DNA of 64,000 nucleotides from Chiridota heheva (GCA_020152595.1 JAIGNY010001194.1:1331501-1395500), one strand, 5' to 3'; numbered from the stretch's first letter, positions 47,301 to 55,906 are shown. Program-made: numbers and translations. The notes: generated by a model not told the origin, from the sequence alone.

Positions 47301-50300
47301 TATCTCAAGAACGATACACTGGATTCGTGTCATGTGGTGCACAGATAGCTTATGGTCTGTGGATATGCCCTATTGTTTTTGGTGGTGATGTCATGAATGT
47401 TAATGAGTAGGCGGGTTTAACTTAAAAAAATCTTGAAATAATTATATTTTAACAACTTGTTTTGCTTCATATTTCGTATGATTACAGTTATCTTGTTCAT
47501 ACATGTTTCTGGTATAAAAATGTTGAATTTCAGTTATATGCATAGTGGGCAGTTCTAAATATTATTTTGCCGAAGGAAAAAAATCCATACTGTGCATCGG
47601 AACCTCAATACCTTTGGTTTTCTGGTTTAATTTATACAGCAAGACTGTTTGACTCTTCAAAATGTGAAACACCAGCTGAGGAGGGCGTGTCCATCCACAG
47701 CAACAACTGCATGTACCAGCCTGCTTTCAGCACCCTCAACATGGGTGAAGCTACCAACTTGGTTATGAGCTGTGAGGTACGATTAAATTACGTTTGCTTC
47801 CTAACTGAAGCATTTCAACATTTTGTGAAAGTTGTGTGGTAGAAATTCAATCTTGAGGTGATATTTTGAAGAGTGCCAGTGCTATGGTGACAAATTGTTG
47901 TGTATCTTCTCTATTCAGCTTTCACAATTCACAGTTTTTAATGTTTAAAACAATTATACCAGGTTTACAGCATACTAACATATTATGTTTCCTGTAGCAA
48001 TTCATTGAAGTGAAGATGGAACCTGTCTGTCATGGCCATTAGACAAATAAATCAATCGTGTTCTACAGATAGTTGAGTTCTGCAGTATAACATTTACTCA
48101 TAGTGGTCCTTGGAAATTTTGGTCAAAGCTTCATTGAGAAATTTCTATGCTAAGTATATCAAATTGGTTCATTTTATAAGCAGCTGCTGACTCCCTCATT
48201 AGCCCACAGTGTGATTGTGTAATTTTATTTTGATTATGCTACACTGCCACATTTTTCTGGGGAATGTAAAGTGTATACAGAATAGCCCTAATGAGGGTGT
48301 GGCATGGAACACTCTTGGAATTAGTGGTGTGGTATGTGTAATGTGAACTTCTGAAGATGCCTTGGGCTTTAATGGGCTTGAGGTTTTCTTTCCTTCCTAC
48401 CTCTGGAATGATCTAACTATTCAGGCACAATTTGACCCTCGCTGTTGTGGTGCCGTTAAGCCCTCATTAAACAAACAAACAAACCAACCCGAGGGTTTTG
48501 ACTTGTGTGATGTTTGTGTGCCCTCAATCATACAAGATAGACATTTATCTGATTAGTAGTGCTGTCATGATATGTCGATTATCGCGATATTTTTTTTCCC
48601 AAGACATGAAAATATGCCTCTTAACCCTTACTCTACCACGCGGCGATAGTATCGCCGTTTTCAAACCACCTTTTTCTAAAAATAAAATCGGGACTTTACC
48701 ACAGTCCTATAAGAGTAGTCTTGGTATCATTTTAAAGTACTCGGATATTTCTTTTACAAAATCAAACTTTTTTATAGAGGTCATATTACATAATTTTTAG
48801 AAAAATACATCGAAAAAGGGTAAAACTCAATAATTGCTAAAAAAAATTCAATTTTTTTATTTTTCTCTTTTACATCTTACGATAATTTCAAGATCACATT
48901 TTTGCTTCAAAATCAAACACGCAAGTCCTAAGACATGATAGTATTGGTTTCTGGTATAATTTTTATAATCCCTATGTCCAATCTCTTGTTCTGGAGAAAT
49001 TTCTTCAAAATTTCATGAATTTCTGCCATTTTTGACCCGTTTTTTTCAAAAAATCGTGTAACCCAAACCTTACATCACGCATGCTTTGTTGAACTGCCGT
49101 TCGAAAGCGCTTGAATTTTTTTTTCATTTGATATATAAGTAAAGGCATACCCCCCTCTATTTAGAGCCTATCCTATAAGAACAAAATTACACCTCTTCAA
49201 ATTGAACGACAACGTGGCGCAGAGAAAACTACGCGACTAGCGTGCGGGCGCTCCGGGTTCGAGTCTCGCCGTGACCACTGCGTAATTATTTTTCTGCTGC
49301 AGCTTTCAGGGGACGTTTGACTTTTATCATTTTTGATGTGTTTTCATCTTTTCTTTCTTTCTAAAAATTATAGATTAGTATCATTGGAAAGGAAATTTCA
49401 AAAACAATCTAAATATGTAACACAAATCTCTGTTTTCAATACTGACAAGAAGTTATACTTCTGCAAAGATTGACCATTTGTTGATCAAATTTAGCCAAAA
49501 ATTGCTTAATTTGCATAATTTTGTCCAATATTTCCTAAATTGGTTTTTATTACTCAAAAGATAAATATCTTAGCATCTATTCCAGCCAAACTTGTAACAA
49601 AAGAAAATGAAAGGAAAGTTGTCAAAAATGCATATGAAAAAAAAGTTACGAAAATTGGGGTCGCTATTTTTAAAGCCCTGGTAGAGTAAGGGTTAAAACA
49701 TCGCGACACCGAAAACTATAACAGAATTAAGAAATTTTCACACAACTAGGCTAGGCCACTTCTTACGTTACGATGCTGATGCTACGGTAGTAAATCTAAA
49801 AGTCAAGTTTAGCCCATGATCGCTTCGAATCAACTTTAAAAACGTGCACAAATATCGTGAAACATAAAGAAAAAAAGTAATTAAAAATCGTGCTCCTTCA
49901 CCCCACACTGGAACACTGATGTAAATTGGCAAAAAGAACACAAATTTGGCCAGAACACGCCTCTTACTTCGGTGATTCATGTTGGCTGGATTACCAAACC
50001 TATACATGTGATGATGCATGATCAAATCTAGAACGTAATAGTCACACGATCATGTTGTCTGCTAGATGGAAATCATTTGTTCTTGTTTTCATCATTCATT
50101 TTATGTATACATAAAAGAAGCAGGCCTAGTGATATTAACAATTTATGTCGTGGGTCAGTTTTATTTTAAAATATAGCTATATACCAATATATCGCGATAT
50201 TTTTCTCCACGATTAATCGATACATAATACAGCCATATCATGAAATCACTATTGATTAGTGAACTTATCCTGTAAGAAAGAGATTTCCATATTTAATAAA

Positions 50301-51798
50301 AAGCTAATTGTAGACTTCTCTCCTCACTAGAGCTGTGACCGTTTAGCATGTACACGCTACACGCTCGCAAATCCTTGTAAACGTTTACTAAATACTTCAT
50401 TGCGAGTTATCGTTTTTTCATAGTCAGTCTTGCCATTGAAAATCAATATGATCATTCATGATTCAAATCACACACACATTCGGCTGACAAAATTCCAATC
50501 AATGACTTTTTACAAATTGTAAACCTGATTAGCATAATCCTTTTTAAATCACAAATGCGCAGTAATCACCTATGAATGGGGGGATATTATGCACTTTGAT
50601 TTCGCTGAAATCTGCGTAGGCTAACTTGTGAAATGCACCGCGAATGTGCAGCAGTAAACAGTGAAACTAACAATAGGCCTAGGCCATAATTGCTTTAAAT
50701 CCCACTCAATCAAGGCCCGTTTTACAAGCTGTTGATAATTGACCATCAAACACAGTCAAAATACTTAAATCGTGACAATCAGTACATTTACATGTAAATA
50801 TTACCTGATGAGTCAAATAAATTTTGCAAGAAAGAAAAAATATTGCAAAATAAACAAACAAAAAGGTTTTGACAGAACTGAAATTCTAGGTGCTTTGCAA
50901 AGATGGCGGCCATTTTTTTCGAGACTGATATTTTAGAACTTCTGGGGTGGTGGTATTGTTTTTAAATGATTTACGGCGAGGTATCATAGGCCTAGTATGT
51001 AAGATTTTTCAGTGGAACATTGAAAGCCGTAGCGAGTACGACAAAAAAAGTTACACGATGTTGAGTTTAAATGACATTGAAAGGAATGTTCTTTCTAAAC
51101 TGAATTTCCATGCATATTTTCCAAAAAAATGATGATTTATACTGTGGAAGTAAACTTTTATGATTTGAAAAGCAAAACTCGAGCATCTATTTGGGCAATG
51201 GAGTCAATACTTTTGCCATACTGGTTGCACAATTTTTTTTTACTTCGCATCCTAAATTTGGAGCAATTTTGGTGTATTTCCAAAAATTACGGTACTAAAC
51301 GCGTGTAAACAATACACGCTCGCTTTTTTGGCGTGTACACGTTTACTAAAATCCCTAAACGTTCACAGCTCTACTCCTCACCCACCTCAATCTTGGATCT
51401 ATTCGAAAACATTCCTTTCTCCAACATTATCAACTTCCTCCGCAACAACAACCTATTCCACCATATCTAATCTTCCTCTCCCTTCCCTTCTACACCTAAC
51501 CTTACACACCTCTCTTCTCACCTTAATTTTTCTCCCAAATTCATCTTATTTTCTCCCTCTAAATCCTCCCATCTCCGCTCTGTCCTAACTCTTACACCTT
51601 TGATTTTTTTAACACCCTCTTGGCACATCTGACTCTGACTGTCGCGGTGCCGTTAAACATCAACAAACCAAACCTAATTGTAGACTGAAAATAAATGTTC
51701 TGCTTCTTCAGAAAAAGAGACATGTTGAAATACACAATTGACCTTTTAAATCTTGTTTCCTTTTTCAGAATTGTGACTACATGAATATCGTCATATGA
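38249..51798 (+). CDS. RPAIN: RPA-interacting protein, 8 exons, complete but with three single-base gaps
   Basis: RPAIN binds replication protein A and importin beta and carries RPA into the nucleus. Coding exons are 38249-38348, 42067-42237, 43785-43901, 43965-44025, 44535-44646, 45522-45585, 47640-47776 and 51769-51798. Joined, they encode about 264 residues, against about 219 in the human protein. The N-terminus holds LYK and TPPW followed by a basic RRRCLDKLR segment. The middle is acidic. The C-terminus has CPIC and CFCG cysteine pairs plus two later cysteine-containing segments, forming the family's zinc-binding region. The protein ends NCDYMNIVI. Exon 1 lacks two bases and exon 7 one, relative to phase and family sequence. 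Exon 3 is the least certain. Confidence 0.9.
38705..39310 (-). pseudogene. 3' part of a CR1/L2-like reverse transcriptase ORF, copy 2
   Basis: The minus strand gives LKQVQQRATRLIPEVRNLSY, then LTMLELRRVCGDMIQVFKFL, and after small shifts QRVVNEWNGLPKWVV. VQxRATRLIP...LxxLxLxxLxxRRxxGDMIxxFK is the classical C-terminal part of these LINE proteins. It lies 350 bp inside RPAIN intron 1, antisense to the gene, and shares its 3' half with 36660-36960. Confidence 0.9.
39311..42066. other. RPAIN intron 1, remaining part
   Basis: No further exons were found between 39311 and 42066. The overlapping frames at 40095-40460 have no recognisable domains. A poly-A run lies near 39577-39590. A short inverted-repeat-like pair (GGCGAGTGTAAATAT and ACTTGGC...GGCGAGTGACATTTTTCCAACCC) at 41430-41570 may mark a small MITE. 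Confidence 0.4.
42067..42237 (+). CDS. RPAIN: RPAIN exon 2
   Basis: This 171-bp phase 0 exon encodes RCLDKLRSNRHQLLQRFRGN, then PSLLVSNVMKEEWSHMKKER. It matches the family pattern RC(L/V)xRxxxxRxxLLxxxR and VxxVMxEEW. The acceptor is TTCTTTTCAG and the donor GTATGT. The frame is intact. Confidence 0.93.
42664..43190 (+). mobile_element. Second copy of the 21350-22410 element, in RPAIN intron 2
   Basis: It starts with AGGAATGTGCATTTTCGTTT and continues through CAAAACTTGAGTAGGGG, matching the other copy in reverse. It contains GATATGTTTTCAACAC and GCCGTACA, shared with it. Right end not defined. Confidence 0.6.
43785..43901 (+). CDS. RPAIN: RPAIN exon 3 (acidic linker), acceptor uncertain
   Basis: This 117-bp phase 0 exon ends in LFNSLHLLDELQDLSTK before GTAATAAT. 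The likely start is after CCTTTCCAG, giving QTTNVQVIFQMTQTSQTADG first. An alternative in-frame acceptor is GTGCAG 24 bases later. The 3' part fits the leucine and acid-rich linker of RPAIN. The 5' part has no recognised counterpart, which would explain the extra length over vertebrate proteins. Confidence 0.72.
43965..44025 (+). CDS. RPAIN: RPAIN exon 4
   Basis: This 61-bp exon encodes DDFEEILSIMEDMQTELMKE and one base of the next Glu codon. It matches the acidic helix before the zinc-binding region in RPAIN (EEIxxELxxQE in vertebrates). The acceptor is TTTAAAG and the donor GTTAGT. Confidence 0.9.
44245..44423. mobile_element. Small TIR element with 9-bp target duplication (Mutator-like MITE)
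   Basis: The element lies between TACATGAGG (44236-44244) and TACATGGGG (44424-44432). Its ends carry GTGGCGGTGC and, on the other strand, GTGGCAGTGC. The central part has a poly-G run. It sits in RPAIN intron 4, 110 bp before exon 5. Confidence 0.7.
44535..44646 (+). CDS. RPAIN: RPAIN exon 5, first zinc-ligand pair
   Basis: This 112-bp exon encodes AAILLEAEIQQSLEQESVSA, then TVQTLDDDGIICPICK. CPxC is the first metal-binding pair of the RPAIN C-terminal domain. The acceptor is TCTTTTTCAG and the donor GTATCAG. Phases join exon 4 (one base) and exon 6 (two bases). It is intact. Confidence 0.93.
45080..45280 (+). repeat. Dispersed retroposon tail, copy in RPAIN intron 5
   Basis: It is CT-rich, with CACCCATGCACxTCxTCTCTCGATCCCA-like blocks, and ends GGTGCTGTTAAGCCCTCATC then AAACAA. 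It is the same family and orientation as 55907-56113. Confidence 0.8.
45522..45585 (+). CDS. RPAIN: RPAIN exon 6, CFCG motif
   Basis: This 64-bp exon encodes NLLLLNKGVIFCFCGLRIDT then K. It matches the family pattern xLxxxxGVxxCxCGLxI, the second metal-binding pair. Its first base completes a Ser codon begun in exon 5. The acceptor is GAATTTTAG and the donor GTAAGAC. Confidence 0.92.
45650..45915 (+). repeat. Dispersed CT-rich retroposon, second tail family
   Basis: It contains AACTTCxTCAAGAACAATC and CCTCCGCAACAGCAACC, and ends ACACCCTCTTGGCACAT. Similar pieces are at 51382-51673 and 57565-57822. It is 5' and 3' degraded. Confidence 0.7.
45965..46025. repeat. 18-19-bp tandem repeat, three copies
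   Basis: Three consecutive copies of GCAGCTGTGACATCACAGT are present, the last one shortened. CAGCTG and TGACATCA palindromic words occur in each unit. Confidence 0.9.
46790..46811. repeat. Perfect 9-bp inverted repeat hairpin
   Basis: TTCTGATGC, then the loop GATA, then GCATCAGAA. It begins the satellite-like block that follows and could be the end of a small element. Confidence 0.8.
46856..47577. repeat. Three tandem copies of a ~290-bp repeat next to RPAIN exon 7
   Basis: Copies begin at 46856, 47151 and 47288, each with CTTGTAAACACxAT. Copies 1 and 3 share TATGGTCTGT, TGTTTTTGGTGGTGATGTCA and TTAATGAGTxGGCGGG. The middle copy lacks about 155 bp. The block ends some 60 bp before the splice acceptor of exon 7. 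Confidence 0.88.
47640..47776 (+). CDS. RPAIN: RPAIN exon 7, contains a one-base gap
   Basis: The exon starts in phase 0 with QDCLTLQNVKHQL, then in the next frame EEGVSIHSNNCMYQPAFSTL and NMGEATNLVMSCE. It is 137 bp, while phases and family alignment need 138. The break is near 47678, at CTGAG, where CTGGAG would keep both halves in frame. This part corresponds to the human segment ending LLMSC and supplies the remaining Cys and His ligands. Confidence 0.88.
48386..48484 (+). repeat. Dispersed retroposon tail, short copy
   Basis: This is only the last 100 bp of the family, with CTACCTCTGGAATGATCTAA and GTGGTGCCGTTAAGCCCTCA, followed by AACAAACAAACAAACC. It lies in RPAIN intron 7. Confidence 0.8.
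48625..49692. mobile_element. Non-autonomous piggyBac-like element nested in the hAT copy
   Basis: The element is flanked by TTAA on both sides (48621-48624 and 49693-49696). It has perfect 14-bp inverted ends CCCTTACTCTACCA. TTAA targets and CCC-starting ends are typical of piggyBac transposons. It contains no transposase but does contain a tRNA-like segment at about 49208-49280. Two roughly 100-bp relatives lie at 53570 and 53810. Confidence 0.88.
49208..49280 (+). other. tRNA-like segment with Pol III A- and B-box inside the piggyBac-like element
   Basis: It reads GTGGCGCAGAGAAAACTACG (A-box region), and about 30 bases later GGTTCGAGTCT (B box), with a four-pair T stem around TTCGAGT. Acceptor-stem pairing is only partly present (about four of seven). 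It is probably a decayed tRNA or SINE promoter captured by the element, not a working tRNA. Confidence 0.5.
50317..51673 (+). mobile_element. CT-rich retroposon with 13-bp target duplication, split by a hAT element
   Basis: The direct repeat CTAATTGTAGACT occurs at 50304-50316 and 51674-51686. Between them, after removing the hAT insertion (50328-51373) and its 8-bp duplication, about 300 bp remain. This starts TCTCTCCTCACCCACCTCAA and ends with GCCGTTAAACATCAACAAAC then CAAAC. The long target duplication and A-rich tail show insertion by target-primed reverse transcription. Confidence 0.88.
50328..51373 (+). mobile_element. Complete non-autonomous hAT element (1,046 bp)
   Basis: The inverted ends are TAGAGCTGTGACCGTTTAG and, on the other strand, TAGAGCTGTGAACGTTTAG. 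A perfect 8-bp target duplication CTCCTCAC lies at 50320-50327 and 51374-51381. Subterminal regions are full of GTAAACG and GTGTACACG words, possible transposase binding sites. The 61-codon open frame inside is not a transposase. Other copies are at 16297-17070 and 28458-29473. Confidence 0.93.
51769..51798 (+). CDS. RPAIN: RPAIN exon 8, last codons and stop
   Basis: After TTTCCTTTTTCAG the phase 0 exon encodes NCDYMNIVI and a TGA stop. This replaces the LACDTWAVIL end of the human protein, with the conserved Cys-Asp in place. Together with the Cys at the end of exon 7 it completes the last zinc-ligand pair. Confidence 0.88.
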   Translation, partial: NCDYMNIVI

Positions 51799-52310
51799 AG
51801 CAGTGTCACGTTGTATTGCAGAGGTGCATACCTGTGTTATCTGCAAATCCACATCAAGCGGGCTGTCATTTCATTATGGATGTTTACTATGGCTGCAGGT
51901 ATGCCACCTGCGCACGGGCTGCGTTGTCTCCATGTTGTATCACTTTGTAGGATACATTAACTAATGTCTTGTTCTTTCTGATATATTCGATGAAAGAAGT
52001 CTGGATGGACAGGAAGAGAAGTGAATCTAGATGCAGTAATCATGGGAGAACGAACGTTTCTGCTTAACAGTGATGCTGAGGTACATGGAGAGAAAAGTAA
52101 TGTACTAGAGGGTAGTGACACAAACAGTATGCATTTGTTACAAATTTTATAAGAGGCAGATATAAATAATATGCTCAATTTGTATAAAGTGTAAATTACT
52201 TGTAAATATATATTCAGAAAGATTATATTCAGTGGATGAAGTAGGTACAGATGTTACTTATTAAGAAGAGTTTATCGAGTTGCAATGGCTGTATCATTTG
52301 GTTTTCTTTG
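51799..52310. other. RPAIN 3' untranslated region and downstream
   Basis: The 3' end of the transcript must lie here or later. No canonical AATAAA was identified close to the stop, so the cleavage site is unknown. No other gene is seen. Confidence 0.45.
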
Positions 52311-52850
52311 AAAGGATTAGTTCAGTGGTCAAGCAAGTTGATCTTATATGAAAGAGGACTTAAAAAGAAACAGAATGTGGAAGAAACCACTTTAATATCT
52401 TATTTCGTTAAGGAGATATTCAAGCTTAAAGCTCTTGTCTTATCTATGCAGAAATGCCTGGTGTGGTAAGTCTACTATGGAATGTTAGCGCCTTCGTCAT
52501 TACATTCTTAACAATTGTTAATGTATTTTAAAGAAAATTAATTTAACTTTTTAGTATTTGAATTATTTTCCTTATATAATTATTATATATTATATAATTA
52601 CCCTTTCTAGATTCAGTTTTACTACTTACCTGAAATATCCATGGGTTTTAAGCCACAAATCAATGGGCAAAATATGAGAGAATACATAAAGACTGAGGAA
52701 TCTGAGGGTGGGACATCACAACTAGTCTGATTTCAGTCGTTTCTCCACAAATGACACAGAACTTAAATATTTCTCTAATGGAATAAGATAATGAAGTAGT
52801 TTTTCACCATATTGTTTCTTTTGAGTTTCTCTTTCATATTAGCACAAATC
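52311..52850. mobile_element. Long-TIR MITE, copy 1 (one end truncated)
   Basis: The left part AAAGGATTAGTTCAGTGGTC continues for about 130 bp. It is matched, inverted, by about 52735-52850 (TTTCACCATATTGTTTCTTT, then CTCTTTCATAT). The outermost 35 bp of the right arm are missing. It is related to the complete element at 54460-55041. Confidence 0.75.
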
Positions 52851-53569
52851 TTCATGCCCAAATCACGTAATCATCTAATTTTTGGATTAGGGCATGAAAG
52901 CATGCATATTGAAAATCGTGTATCACACAATAAAAAAAGTCCATTGACACGTCTACAAAATTTTGCGACCAGATCTGGTTGCAAAATTGTTTAGCGATAT
53001 CAAAACTTTATTTATCTAATCTAAAAATTGATAAAGCAGTAGTCGAACTTGTCTACAAGTGTTCCGCAAAGAATAAAATATGTCTTCCATTACATTTACC
53101 TTCAAAAAACAGAAAATGAGCCATTAATGATGCCAGTCTTTAAATAGATTTAAACCCCAAAATGCAAAAAGCGTATGACGTGATGGGCTGCGTCCTTCTT
53201 TGGGCATTTGCTTGTAACTTTACTCTAGAACGCTTGTACATTTAAGCGTATGTGATAGAACGTACGGTTCTCGTTCGAGCTGTTTGAAATACGCACTGTT
53301 TCCTAACTACCGTTCCATTTCTGAAACCATGAACAACCAAATAGGAAAGAAAGTGTGGAGAAAGGCTCATTTCCTCTCTGGAATTTGGCTTTGTGAACTA
53401 CTGAATAAGTAATTGTTTTGTCAGCCTAACTGAGTTGCTATCTTTTGAATATTAGTAAATGGTGTCGGCTCCGAAATAGCGGTGCAGTTTTTTACACATA
53501 GAAATGCATAGTGAGTCGTTCTCACTACTGTCATATAAGATGTCCATGGACAATGAACTAATCCTTTAA

Positions 53570-53670
53570 CCCTTACTCTACCAGCACTTTTTTGAAAACG
53601 CGCTTGGGAGGAGTAGTCAAAGATGGGGCACCCAAAATGTTGATAATATCGCCACGTGGTAGAGTAAGGT
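53570..53670. mobile_element. 101-bp piggyBac-like MITE
   Basis: It is flanked by TTAA (53566-53569 and 53671-53674). It starts CCCTTACTCTACCAGC and ends in the inverted form with one substitution (GGTAGAGTAAGGT). The interior has ATGGGGCACCCAAAATGTTG, shared with the copy at 53810. Confidence 0.88.
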
Positions 53671-53809
53671 TTAAGCACAGGCTGATTATTGAAGGGTCCT
53701 CTGTCTTCCGAGCAGCAGAGTCAGGCTCATTCTGCTTCAGTGGGCCACCCGCAGGGATCATGCTTCCTTTTTTTTTTGAGCCGGCACACAATTGCCACCG
53801 GTTGATAAA

Positions 53810-53911
53810 CCCTTACTCTACCAGCACTTTTTTGAAAACACGCTTTGGGAGGCAGAGTCAAAGATGGGGCACCCAAAATGGTGATAATATCGCTGTGTGG
53901 TAGAGTAAGGG
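53810..53911. mobile_element. 102-bp piggyBac-like MITE, second copy
   Basis: It is about 90% similar to 53570-53670, in the same orientation 140 bp downstream. The flanking TTAA has decayed to TAAA and TTGA. Ends CCCTTACTCTACCA and its inverse are intact. Confidence 0.88.
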
Positions 53912-54459
53912 TTGAATATTTATTTTAATGGTTAGAGAACAAAATTAGAAACACAATTGTGAAGACACTATTGTGATATCTTATTCAATTCAAGAGTTTA
54001 AAGTTGTCACAAGTTTGTATGAAAGGACTGGTGCTGAAAGTCAACAGTAGAAGAGTGATGTCACACCCTCACCTTCTTAACAAATGCGATGTACTCTATT
54101 TAAAATTTATTTAAATTTCAATGCAACTCACACAAAGATTTCAAGGATTGTAAGGATGTGATGTCACAATTAGTCTGAATTCAGCCAATTCTACAAAAAT
54201 CAGACCAAACTTAAAGGAGCTCCAGATCCAAAAGTCAAATTTAGCAGATTTAATTTTGTATACTCTTGTCGTTGAAAAATTACTTAAGTATTCATAAGAA
54301 ATAATTTAAAAAAATTGTGCTAAAAGTGTGTTCGAATATTCTTGAGACTCACTTTTAGCCTGCCAGGTGTCCTAAACAATAGATTTTGAAACTCCATTTT
54401 GATTTGTTCAATTTCATGCAAGATGAACATGCTTGACCATTGAAATAATTTTAATGTTT

Positions 54460-55041
54460 AAGGATTAGTTCAAGGGTCAAGCAAATCATATATGAAAGAA
54501 GACTTCAAAAGAAACAAATGGTGAAGAAAGCATTTAAAAATCTTATTCCGTTACAGAGATATTTAAATTTTAAGTTTGGTATCATTTGTATACTAGAAAC
54601 AAATTAAATCAAGACTAGTTGTGATGTCACTGCCTCAGATTCCACAATTTCTTTATGTATTCTATCACATTTTGTCCTTCGATTTTGATGGCTTAAAAAC
54701 CATTGGATGTCAGGAAAATTAGTAAAACAGAATATTCTAAGGATAATTATAATTTACCACCTTAAAAAAGTTTGAGGGAAAATAATTGAAATAGGAATAA
54801 AGTCGAATAAATTTTATTCAAAATACATTAACAAGTGTTAAGAATGTGAGAATAAGGGCACCAACCTTCAATAGTAGACTCACTACACCAGTCATTTCTA
54901 ATAAGATAAGACGAGAGTTTTAAACTTGGTTATTTCCTTAACGGAATAAGATTTTTGAACAGTTTCTTCACCATTTTGTTTCTTTTGACGTCCTCTTTCA
55001 TATAGGATAAGCTTGCTTGACCCCTGAACTAATCCTTTAAT
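54460..55041. mobile_element. Long-TIR MITE, complete copy (~580 bp)
   Basis: The two arms of about 115 bp are inverted and clearly similar. The left begins AAGGATTAGTTCAAGGGTCA and the right, on the other strand, AAAGGATTAGTTCAGGGGTC. Both then carry CTTATxxxATATGAAAGA-like sequence and AATCTTATTCCGTTA. The short centre has no coding capacity. Target duplication could not be settled. Confidence 0.85.
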
Positions 55042-55619
55042 CTTCTGATTATGGAATTTAAGGCATAAATGCAGTGTTTAAGTTGGACATTTATTAAGTA
55101 CCAGATATGGAAAGTTATTATTTAAGTTGCTGTTTACCTTGATGCAGGATATCGTTTCATTCGGACTGAAAGAAAAAGTATTGGCTACTATGTATGCATG
55201 AATGTTTTTATTTATACATTCGTCGTTTGTAAATTGTCTTGACAAACCAGAAATCTCCCAAAATTTTGCAAAAGGTCACACAATTTTACATTCTGCGCAG
55301 CAAAATACCATCAGTGAATGAATTTTGGAGAATTTCTGGTTTGTCAAAACAATTCGCAGATGGTGGTGAATGTACGGTACTTGATGTATATCATGCATAG
55401 AAACCGTGGTATATGCAAGCTTATTGTCTACTCCTAAGATCTACATCTTGGTGCCAAAGTTGGTAATGAAAATAGCAAAATGAAACTACTATGTAATGAA
55501 TACAAAAGTATAATTTGTTTTGCATTTTATTGTTTTATACAACGAAGCAATTGTGTAAAATAGATTCTACAAATTTATACATTTTATGTACATCAGTAAT
55601 AAATACTTACATTAACCTT
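55042..55619. other. Intergenic, no recognisable gene
   Basis: A pair of roughly inverted segments (ACAAACCAGAAATCTCCCAA near 55243 and AGAATTTCTGGTTTGTC near 55328) with GTAAATTGTCTTG and CAATTCGCAGATG beyond suggests a small foldback element at about 55190-55390. Nothing else is seen. Confidence 0.4.
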
Positions 55620-55905
55620 GAAAACCCTTATTAAGTTTGTAGAGGACATCATGATGAAGGAGATAATTTTATCAGGAGGGTTTTTCTGGAAGAGCTTGGC
55701 TAACGAGTGAAGGGAGCGAGGGAAGGTTGTACAGGGGGGCAAGCAAGGAGGACATGATGGACTGTGCGGATGCAATGGCAATTGTTGCAGAGGGGTGGGA
55801 GAGCCAATAAGGAGGTGGGAGTGAGTGAGGTGGGTGTGACTTATTCTAAGGCGGGTAATGTGAATGTTGTCGACACAGGAGAGGTTGTGGCTGGTGGATA
55901 CAACC
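55620..55905 (-). repeat. Dispersed repeat, counterpart of 5605-5860
   Basis: It shares GGTTGTACAGGG, GCAATGGCAATTGTTGCAGA, GGAGGTGGGAGTGAGTGAGG and GAATGTTGTCxACACAGGAG with the earlier copy. On the minus strand it resembles the CT-rich head of the retroposons. It abuts the next repeat. Confidence 0.82.
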
Positions 55906-55906
55906 A

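Larger units (their letters stand above)
48557..50251 (-). mobile_element. Non-autonomous hAT-like element, copy 2, split by a piggyBac-like element
   Basis: The ends TAGTGCTGTCATGATATGTC and, on the other strand, TAGTGATTTCATGATATGGC match copy 1 (6123-6702) in reverse orientation. Flanking 8-mers CTGATTAG (48549-48556) and TTGATTAG (50252-50259) agree at seven of eight positions. Removing the 1.07-kb insertion at 48625-49692 leaves about 0.62 kb, the size of copy 1. Confidence 0.88.

Noticed and set aside
50947-51132. 61-codon frame inside the hAT-like element as transposase
   Set aside because: Too short, no BED finger or hAT dimerisation motif, and not preserved in the other two copies.
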